DNA from: Shewanella sp. OMA3-2
GTDB taxonomy: Bacteria; Pseudomonadota; Gammaproteobacteria; Enterobacterales; Shewanellaceae
Length of the DNA stretch: 64,000 bases
Assembly: GCF_021513195.1 (NCBI RefSeq)
Contig: NZ_CP090974.1
Span: forward strand, 2,244,001-2,308,000
Direction: 5' to 3'
Below, one piece after another: positions 57,526 to 64,000 of this stretch. Under the pieces are notes generated by a model. The model was not told the origin of the DNA, searched no databases, and was given only the letters and a program-made list of their open reading frames with translations. Both the position numbers and the translations under genes were made by a program. The first letter of the stretch is position 1; every line of letters starts with the position of its first letter.

Positions 57526-59022
57526 ATGACAAATTTAAACTCACAACCTACCACTGGAACCTTAACTGAACAGTTAGTTGCCCAGCTGTTACACAAGCCT
57601 ATAACCGCAGCCGATCGTCAGCGCAGTGCTTTGCATGTCATAGACTGGCTAGCCTGTGTTGCCGGAGGTTCAACGGCAGATGTGGCTAAAATTTTTGCTA
57701 GCCAGCTTACGGCTGTTAACAACAATACGGCAACAGCCAGCTTACAAGCTACAGCGTTATGGCAGGGTAAAACAGATTGGCAATCAGCACTGCAATATAA
57801 TGCGGCTCTGGGTAACGTGCTAGAAATGGATGACGTTCATAGAAGCTCAATATTACATGCGGGACCTGTGGTAATTCCTGCAGCGTTAGCCATGGCAGAG
57901 CACTGTCAGGCGAGCCTCGACCAGTTTTTAGATGCGGTTATTTTAGGTTACGAAGTCACCATTCGCATTGGTCAAGCCATTGGCCGGAGCCATTATCGTT
58001 ATTACCACAATACGTCTAGCTGTGCTGCTTTTGGCGCTGCGATGGCTGCGGGTTTTTTGCTTAAATTAACACCGCAGCAATTAGTTTGGGCTTTGGGGAA
58101 TACCGGAAGCCGCACCGGTGGTTTGTGGCAAATGCGCCATGAAGACGTTATGACTAAACAGTTTCATAATGCAGAAGCCAGCAAAAGTGGTGTGCAAGCT
58201 GCGTTACTGGCTAAAGCCGGATTAACCGGGCCTGCGGCTATTTTAGAAGGGCCGCAAGGGTTATTTGCAGCAACGTCAAATGATGCCACTCCTGAAAAGG
58301 TGCTGGCATCGCGCGCACATTGGTTAATGCACGATTGTACGTTTAAACCTTGGCCTGCGTGCCGACATGCCCACCCAGCAATGGATGTGGTGATCCAAGC
58401 GTTTGGCCAAAATACTGATATAAACTTAAATGAAAATACAGAAAGCACAGGCTTAGAGTATAAAGACCTCAGCGCGATTGTTCAGCATATTAAAATCGGC
58501 TGCTACCAAGATGCGTTAACCTTTTGTGACCGCCCAGAACCGCAAACCGAGTTGCAAGCTAAGTTTAGTATTCAGCACGCCGTAGCCTGTTTATTGGTTT
58601 TTGGCGAGCCAAAGCTTTGGCATTATCAAGCAGAAGCCAGAGCTAATGAAAAAGTAGTGGCTATGCGGCGCAAGATAACATTATTTTTAAATGCAGATAT
58701 CGAAGCGCATTATCCGACGCATTATGGTGCCAGTGTTTGTATTCAGCTAACAACTGAACCGCTTGCTATTAGCCATCAGCATCAAGATACCTTGGGCGAT
58801 CCTGAGCGACCGCTTAGTCAGCAGCAAATAATGGCTAAAGCTGACTATTTATTTAAACAAAATGGCTTAACGTTAGCACAACGGCAACAATTATTATCTT
58901 TTGACTGGTTTAGCCAAAATGACTTGTCGGCGTTAACTCAGCTACTGCTGCCTATTTCAGATAAAACAGCTAACGGCGCTATGCAAACAATGACGCAACG
59001 AGGCGCGCATGACAGCAATTAA
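57526..59022 (+). CDS. MmgE/PrpD family protein, copy 1
   Basis: 498 aa of the MmgE/PrpD fold, the family of 2-methylcitrate dehydratase and cis-aconitate decarboxylase. Visible motifs are LHVIDWLACVAGG near 26-38, EMDDVHRSSILHAGPVVIPA near 104-123, and CTFKPWPACRHAHPAMD near 272-288. It lacks any Fe-S cluster motif, as expected for the family. It should catalyse dehydration or decarboxylation of a carboxylic-acid intermediate; which one is not readable. It overlaps the second copy by 14 bp. Confidence 0.9.
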   Translation: MTNLNSQPTTGTLTEQLVAQLLHKPITAADRQRSALHVIDWLACVAGGSTADVAKIFASQLTAVNNNTATASLQATALWQGKTDWQSALQYNAALGNVLEMDDVHRSSILHAGPVVIPAALAMAEHCQASLDQFLDAVILGYEVTIRIGQAIGRSHYRYYHNTSSCAAFGAAMAAGFLLKLTPQQLVWALGNTGSRTGGLWQMRHEDVMTKQFHNAEASKSGVQAALLAKAGLTGPAAILEGPQGLFAATSNDATPEKVLASRAHWLMHDCTFKPWPACRHAHPAMDVVIQAFGQNTDINLNENTESTGLEYKDLSAIVQHIKIGCYQDALTFCDRPEPQTELQAKFSIQHAVACLLVFGEPKLWHYQAEARANEKVVAMRRKITLFLNADIEAHYPTHYGASVCIQLTTEPLAISHQHQDTLGDPERPLSQQQIMAKADYLFKQNGLTLAQRQQLLSFDWFSQNDLSALTQLLLPISDKTANGAMQTMTQRGAHDSN

Positions 59023-60385
59023 AGCATTATTACAGCACATTGAAACGGTACGTTATGCCGATTTACCACCACAAACTATAGCGGCAGCAAAAACCTTTAT
59101 TTTTGACTCTATCGGAGTGGGTATTAGTGGCAGTAGAGTGCCAACGGTAAGCCAGGTTAAGCAAGCTGCGAGTAGCTGGGGCGACGCTAAACAAGCTCAG
59201 GTTTGGGCAACCGGTGAGTGGTTACCCGCCGGTAATGCCGCGCTTATTAATGGTTTTCAAATTCATAACCAAGAGTGGGATGCGGTGCATGAAAAAGCCG
59301 TAGTTCACCCAATGGCAACCATATTATCGGCGTTAACAAGTTATGCCCAACAGCATAACTTAAGTGGTGAGCAATTAATTTTAGGCATAGTGATCGCGGT
59401 AGATGTCGCCACTTGCATAGGCAGTGCGGTGACCTCGGGGCTAAAGTTTTTTCGCCCGTCGATGTGTGGCGCTTTAGGGGTTACTGCTGGAATTTGCGCC
59501 ATGCAGCAGATTAAAGGTGAGGTATTAGCCAATGCTATGGGCATTAGCTACAGCCAGCTTAGTGGCACCATGCAAGCACATGTTGAAGGTTCAGGCATGT
59601 TGGCGATGCAAATAGGCATAAACGCCCGCTCAGCTATGCATGCGGTAGATTTAGCGCAGGCTGGATTTTCTGGTCCTAAAGATATTTTAGAAGGGCCTTT
59701 TGGCTACTTTAAGTTATTTGAAGATAGCTACGATATCGATTTGTTTTATCAGCGCTTAGGCAAACAGTTTCAAATTGAACGTGTTAGCCATAAACCTTTT
59801 CCTACCGGTCGTGCCGGTCATGGTTGTATTGATGGCTTACTAACCTTACAGCAGCAGTACCGTTTTAGCATTGAACAAATTCAACATATTAAGGTATTTG
59901 CACCACCGCTAATTATGCGTTTAGTTGGCCGACCGCTAAAAGCGGATATGGACAGCAGCTACGCAAAGCTATGCCAAGGCTACATAGCGGCTATCGCCTT
60001 ACAAAAGGGTAATGTTGGTGTTGAAGATTTTTCAGTACAAGCGTTATCAGATCCAGACACCTTAGCGCTCGCCGCGAAAGTGAGTATGCAGTTAAATGAT
60101 TGCCAAGATCCTAATGCACTGGCACCTGTTCGGGTTGAAGTGACCTTAATTGATGGCCGTTTTCTGCACATAGATTTACCGGCTGTATTAGGCCACCCAG
60201 ATCGACCTTTAAGTAAAGAGCAGCAAGTAAAGAAATTTTGGGCTGCTTGTCGTAGTGCTATTTATCCTTTTTCTGATGATGCCATTAGCAAATTGATAAA
60301 TGCCATAGACGGATTAGAACAAATCTCAAATATTAATAATCTAGTCCAATTAATGATTTATACCGAAAGTAGAGGCATTTTATGA
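59009..60385 (+). CDS. MmgE/PrpD family protein, copy 2
   Basis: 458 aa, the same fold as its neighbour but clearly divergent: FIFDSIGVGISGSRVPTV near 31-48, NGFQIHNQEWDAVHEKAVVHP near 81-101, and HKPFPTGRAGHGCIDGL near 264-280. Adjacent divergent copies suggest a heteromer or two sequential steps. Starts inside copy 1 and ends in a 4-bp overlap with the CoA ligase gene, so translation of all three is coupled. Confidence 0.9.
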   Translation: MTAIKALLQHIETVRYADLPPQTIAAAKTFIFDSIGVGISGSRVPTVSQVKQAASSWGDAKQAQVWATGEWLPAGNAALINGFQIHNQEWDAVHEKAVVHPMATILSALTSYAQQHNLSGEQLILGIVIAVDVATCIGSAVTSGLKFFRPSMCGALGVTAGICAMQQIKGEVLANAMGISYSQLSGTMQAHVEGSGMLAMQIGINARSAMHAVDLAQAGFSGPKDILEGPFGYFKLFEDSYDIDLFYQRLGKQFQIERVSHKPFPTGRAGHGCIDGLLTLQQQYRFSIEQIQHIKVFAPPLIMRLVGRPLKADMDSSYAKLCQGYIAAIALQKGNVGVEDFSVQALSDPDTLALAAKVSMQLNDCQDPNALAPVRVEVTLIDGRFLHIDLPAVLGHPDRPLSKEQQVKKFWAACRSAIYPFSDDAISKLINAIDGLEQISNINNLVQLMIYTESRGIL

Positions 60386-61782
60386 GTTACCCAAATTATC
60401 TGCAATCTTTTGACATCAATAAGATGCTTGAGGACTATCCGTTAGGTGATGAATTACTGCAACGCTTTAAAGGCATGTCTAAAGCAGAGCTAAAAAAGTT
60501 ACAAAATGAACGCTTTTTAGAAGTCATGGAGAAAGCGTGGACTATCCCATTTTATCAGCGGATTTGGGGGGATGCTGGCGTTAAGCAGCAAGATATTAAG
60601 TCATTAGATGACATTACTAAATTACCGTTAATTTCTAAAAGTGACATTATGGAGAGCGTTGAACGCTTTCCTCCTTTTGGTGACTTTCATGGTTTAGATA
60701 ATATTGCACCTGAAAACCGACCACCGATTGTATTTCATACCACCAGTGGTACCACAGGTACTCCGCAACCGTTATTGTTTGGCCCGAAAAGCCGTGAAAT
60801 TCAATCGTTATTAGTCGGTCGTAGCTATCGATTTATGGGGCTTAAACCGGCGTCGACTATTCAGTCTTGTTATGGTCACGGCATGATTAATGGCGGTCAC
60901 TATATTCGTGAAGCGGTTACCCATTATACCAACTCTATATTTTTATCTGCCGGTACCAGGGTCGAAACCCGCTCAGTACAACAAGTTAACTTGATGAAAA
61001 CCTTTGGCGTAAACGTGTTAGTGGGTTTTGTTGACTACATAAAACGTTTATCCGATGTCGCTAAAGAAGAAGGCATAGTGCCGGGTAAAGATATCAAAAT
61101 TGATATGATTATTGGTCACTTAGGCATGGAAAGTCGAGATGCAATATCAAAAGCTTGGGGCGGTACCGAACTGTTCGATTGGTATGGCGTAGGTGACACC
61201 GGCACTATTGCTGCTGAAGGCCCAGATCACGATGGTATGCATGTCTGGGAAGATGCGCAATATTTAGAAATTCTTGATACCGAAAACAATGAAGTCGTTA
61301 CTCCAGGTACGGTAGGGAATATGGTGGTTACATGTCTATATAAAGACGATGTCTATCCTATTATTCGTTTTAATACCCATGATATTACTGAAGAGTTATT
61401 AACTGAAAATAAAATTGGTTTCCCGTTTAAACGTATACGTGGCTTTATGGGCCGCTCTGACAATATGGTTAAATTGCGTGGTATCAACATTTATCCGCAA
61501 GGCGTTGGCCCTATGTTGGAAGAACGCAAAGAGTTTTTAGGCGAGTTTATTTGTAAAGCCATACGTGACGAAACCGGTCGTGATGAGCTAATTGTTTATG
61601 TTGAAGTCGACGTAACACCAGAGGCACGTGCGAGTTTATTACCAGAATATAAAACATTACTAAAACAAAAAATTGGTATTGAAGTTGGTGTAGAGCTTGT
61701 CGGTGAAGGTGAATTGACGGCATTAACCCAAGTTGATGTGCGGCAAAAACCGATTCGCTTACTTGATGAGCGCGTAATCTAG
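60382..61782 (+). CDS. Phenylacetate-CoA ligase-like AMP-forming acyl-CoA synthetase (PaaK family)
   Basis: 466 aa. The P-loop is HTTSGTTGTPQPLLFGPKS (about 122-140), the aromatic-binding DWYGVGDTGTIAAEGPDHDG near 261-280, the adenine-site RFNTHDITEE and the hinge region FMGRSDNMVKLRGINIYPQG near 355-374, with a C-terminal catalytic Lys to be expected in the RQKPIR stretch. It activates a carboxylic acid to its CoA ester; the acid need not be phenylacetate. It is part of the coupled run from copy 1 to here, and the gap to the amidase gene is 49 bp. Confidence 0.92.
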   Translation: MSYPNYLQSFDINKMLEDYPLGDELLQRFKGMSKAELKKLQNERFLEVMEKAWTIPFYQRIWGDAGVKQQDIKSLDDITKLPLISKSDIMESVERFPPFGDFHGLDNIAPENRPPIVFHTTSGTTGTPQPLLFGPKSREIQSLLVGRSYRFMGLKPASTIQSCYGHGMINGGHYIREAVTHYTNSIFLSAGTRVETRSVQQVNLMKTFGVNVLVGFVDYIKRLSDVAKEEGIVPGKDIKIDMIIGHLGMESRDAISKAWGGTELFDWYGVGDTGTIAAEGPDHDGMHVWEDAQYLEILDTENNEVVTPGTVGNMVVTCLYKDDVYPIIRFNTHDITEELLTENKIGFPFKRIRGFMGRSDNMVKLRGINIYPQGVGPMLEERKEFLGEFICKAIRDETGRDELIVYVEVDVTPEARASLLPEYKTLLKQKIGIEVGVELVGEGELTALTQVDVRQKPIRLLDERVI

Positions 61783-61831
61783 TTTGGGTCATCTTTTCAA
61801 TTTTCAAATATTCAAATATGGATCTTAAAAT

Positions 61832-63208
61832 ATGTCGGTAAGTGATACTAAGAGCATTGATTTAAGTTTACTTAGCCTTGACTTTACCGCGTTAAGTAAG
61901 CTTATCAGCCAGGGGCAGATTTCTGCCGCTGAGCTGTTTGCGCAGCATCAACAAGCAGCGGTTAAGCTAAACCCTGCTTTAAATGCATTTATCAATATTA
62001 ATACCGCTAAAAATAGCGCAGGCTCAAACCTAACAGGTGCTTTGCATGGTTTAGCGCTGGGTGTTAAAGATAATATAGATGTTAGTGATCTGCCAACAAC
62101 GGCAGGGCTGGAAATACGCCGTCACCATTTGCCTGATAACGATGCTTTTGTTATTAACCAACTAAAGCAAGCGGGTAGTGCGATTGTGGGCAAATTGAAT
62201 ATGCATGAAGGTGCCTTAGGTGCGAGTAATCATAATGCCCATTTCGGTCATTGTTATAACCCGCATCAACTAGGCTATACACCTGGTGGCTCTTCTGGTG
62301 GTTCTGGTGCTGCAGTTGCAGCATGCATTGTGCCAATTGCGCTGGGCACCGACACTATGGGCTCGGTAAGAATTCCAGCATCTTACTGTGGCGTCTTTGG
62401 TTTAAAACCCAGTCGTGGCGCAGTCAGTAATAGCGGCAGCGTGCCTTGCGGTAAAGTATTAGACTCAATAGGGCCTTTAGCCCGTTCGGTACGAGATTTA
62501 CAACTTATTTATCCGTATATGGTGGCGTATGACGCCGCCAGTATCAGTTCAGAGCGAATGGTTTTCACACCTTCGGCGCCTAAAAAACCTGTGTTGTTGG
62601 TGCCTGATGATTTGCAGGCGTTTAATGTTGATGCCTCTATCATTAACGACTTCAACGCTAATTTAGCCGCTTGGCAGGATCTAGGTTGTGAAATTCGTTA
62701 TTTTCAGTTGGCTGATTTTGACACCACTAAAGCACGCCGAGCCGGTTTATTAATCTGCGAAGCGGATATGCGCATTGAATATGCCGCCGAGTGGAATAAT
62801 AAGCGCGAGTTGTTCTCCAATTATCTTTTAGCATTACTGAGCTTTATTGATACTAAATCTGCAATAGATTTAACCAAAGCGCATGATGTTGTTACGTTAG
62901 CTAAATTACAAGCTCGTAGCTGGTTAGAAAAAGGTGATTATTTATTATTACCTACCACTTTGCAGCGGGCATTTGACATGCAAGATGCAATACCGGCTAA
63001 TCAGGCTGATTTTACCAGCATTGCTAATTTTGCTGGCTTGCCCGCGTTATCAATGCCAATGCTTACTTCTGCAGAGTTGCCAGCAGGTATGCAGCTAGTG
63101 GGTAAAATAGGCAGTGACTTTGAGCTGTTAGACTTAGCCGCTAAGTGGCAGCAATTAACGGGTTACAACTATACCGTTAGCAGTGCGATTAAAGCTTTAT
63201 ATCAGTAA
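61832..63208 (+). CDS. Amidase signature family hydrolase
   Basis: 458 aa with the Ser-cisSer-Lys triad: Lys in LGVKDNIDV (about residue 76), the cis-Ser in GYTPGGSSGGSGAAVAA near 149-165, and the nucleophile Ser in LGTDTMGSVRIPAS near 171-184. The glycine usually found before the last Gly-Ser is Met here, a mild departure. Such enzymes hydrolyse aryl or acyl amides, carbamates or glutaminyl-type amides. Ends the long plus-strand operon, with a terminator after it. Confidence 0.92.
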   Translation: MSVSDTKSIDLSLLSLDFTALSKLISQGQISAAELFAQHQQAAVKLNPALNAFININTAKNSAGSNLTGALHGLALGVKDNIDVSDLPTTAGLEIRRHHLPDNDAFVINQLKQAGSAIVGKLNMHEGALGASNHNAHFGHCYNPHQLGYTPGGSSGGSGAAVAACIVPIALGTDTMGSVRIPASYCGVFGLKPSRGAVSNSGSVPCGKVLDSIGPLARSVRDLQLIYPYMVAYDAASISSERMVFTPSAPKKPVLLVPDDLQAFNVDASIINDFNANLAAWQDLGCEIRYFQLADFDTTKARRAGLLICEADMRIEYAAEWNNKRELFSNYLLALLSFIDTKSAIDLTKAHDVVTLAKLQARSWLEKGDYLLLPTTLQRAFDMQDAIPANQADFTSIANFAGLPALSMPMLTSAELPAGMQLVGKIGSDFELLDLAAKWQQLTGYNYTVSSAIKALYQ

Positions 63209-63308
63209 GGGTAGCCATGCTGAAGAGGTGCTAACCCGTATCGCAGATACTGCTGATTAAACACCATTAAGTAAAAAGCCCGTATTCGCGCTCATAAAAA
63301 TGTCAGAC

Positions 63309-63335
63309 AAAGCACAGTAATCACTGTGCTTTTTT
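63309..63335 (+). terminator. Terminator after the amidase gene
   Basis: AAAGCACAGT and its complement (10 bp, loop AATC) with T6, about 100 bases past the stop. Confidence 0.9.
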
Positions 63336-63456
63336 GTTTGTAACTTCTCCTTTAATTGCCAAATGTCAAACCTAGTCTTATTAGGCCGTGATTTGATAGA
63401 CAAACGACTACAAGTTGATTAAATTTGTACGGACAAATAATTTAACGGAGCTGAAG

Positions 63457-63765
63457 ATGACGACCCTTGTTGTGCTATTCAATTTGAAATCTGATACCGA
63501 CCAAGCCGCTTATGAGCAATGGGCCAAAACCACAGACATTCCGACAGCAGGTGGATTAGCGTCTGTAGATAGATTTGAGGTGCTAAAAGCACAAGGTCTA
63601 TTAATGAGTGACTCTCCCAGCCCGTATCAATACGTTGAGCTAATTAAAGTTAATGATATGCAGCAGTTTGGCCAAGATGTGCAAAGTGATGTTATGCAAA
63701 AAGTGGCAGCACAATTTCAGAGCTTTGCTGATAATCCGCTGTTTATTCTCACTCAAGCGCTATAA
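63457..63765 (+). CDS. RedY/HapK-like small protein
   Basis: 102 aa from the ATG at 63457 with GGAG nine bases upstream; the frame is open to 63415 but without a ribosome site. It has the pattern of a single dimeric alpha-beta barrel (ferredoxin-like) domain, TTLVVLFNLKSDTDQAAYEQ near 2-21 and PYQYVELIKVNDMQQFGQDV near 54-73, as in RedY/HapK proteins of prodigiosin-type clusters and related sets. No reaction is known for the family. First gene of a new transcription unit, 9 bp before the SDR gene. Confidence 0.72.
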   Translation: MTTLVVLFNLKSDTDQAAYEQWAKTTDIPTAGGLASVDRFEVLKAQGLLMSDSPSPYQYVELIKVNDMQQFGQDVQSDVMQKVAAQFQSFADNPLFILTQAL

Positions 63766-63774
63766 GGAGTCGAC

Positions 63775-64000
63775 ATGGCATTGTATCCAGACTTAGCCGG
63801 AAAAGTCGCTGTTATCACTGGCGCAGGCCGGTTGCTTGGGCTTGGTGAAGCGATGGCGAAACGCTTAGCCGCTGAAGGTTGCAAAGTGGTTATCACTGAT
63901 GTTGGACAATCAGAAGATAAACACTTGCCTGCATCTGAGATTGGCACTAGCGCTGAAATGCAGCAAATAGTGAGTGAAATAAAACAACAAGGCGGTGAGG
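63775..64000 (+). CDS. Short-chain dehydrogenase/reductase, N-terminal part
   Basis: 75 codons visible; the rest is past the right edge. It begins MALYPDLAGKVAVITGAGRL and has a glycine loop two residues longer than usual (TGAGRLLGLG), which occurs in some SDRs, followed by AEGCKVVITDVGQSED, where the Asp points to NAD rather than NADP. TAAGGAGT lies just before the ATG. Co-transcribed with the RedY/HapK-like gene. An oxidoreductase step fits with the catabolic cluster. Confidence 0.9.
   Translation, partial: MALYPDLAGKVAVITGAGRLLGLGEAMAKRLAAEGCKVVITDVGQSEDKHLPASEIGTSAEMQQIVSEIKQQGGE

Overview
The window is about 41% GC and looks like the chromosome of a psychrotolerant marine Shewanella (Gammaproteobacteria). 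The assignment rests on the 8-amino-Kdo pair kdnA/kdnB, a fused thiDE, a monomeric NADP isocitrate dehydrogenase, and the gene order rluE-nudJ-mnmA-hflD and clpS-clpA / infA-bpt-aat. I see no tRNA, rRNA, CRISPR array or prophage.

Layout. 0-5.5 kb: tRNA/rRNA modification genes on the minus strand (hflD fragment, mnmA, nudJ, rluE) and icd on the plus strand. 5.5-12 kb: the proteolysis and N-degron block (cspD, clpS, clpA, infA, bpt, aat), with an IS4-family element inserted inside the clpA terminator. 12-25.7 kb: envelope and housekeeping genes, including ydbH-ynbE-ydbL (phospholipid transport), a Nif3 protein, a hexose-6-phosphate mutarotase, a NarL-type regulator, katG and a YciA-like thioesterase. 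25.8-29.3 kb: kdnA-kdnB-kdsB, which make and activate the 8-amino sugar of the LPS core. 29.5-36.9 kb: a TPP riboswitch followed by thiC-thiDE-thiF-thiS-thiG-thiH, an almost complete thiamine pathway. 36.9-49.4 kb: a SprA-type putative metalloprotease with a small companion, a LysR regulator, asnB, an M28 peptidase lipoprotein, a NagD-like phosphatase, sdaA and nagZ.

49.7-64 kb (and beyond the edge) is the accessory part and the best candidate for an undescribed system. A minus-strand trio (cysteine hydrolase and two PuuE/allantoinase-like deacetylase-fold proteins) diverges from a plus-strand series: crotonase, hotdog thioesterase, exported DUF1838 protein, unrecognised 243-aa protein, SAM methyltransferase, 130-aa protein, two MmgE/PrpD proteins, PaaK-like CoA ligase, amidase, RedY/HapK-like protein and an SDR. 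The genes are tightly packed, often overlapping, and an exact FNR/EtrA-type palindrome precedes the 243-aa gene. I infer a CoA-dependent catabolic pathway for an amide- or ureide-containing organic acid; the substrate cannot be read from the sequence.

Sequence quality matters here. Four conserved genes (rluE, clpA, thiC, the 53.5 kb thioesterase) carry single-base frameshifts, each at a CAGGG/CCAGGG-type string, and ydbH carries a fifth. Systematic read error is more likely than real gene loss for most of them.
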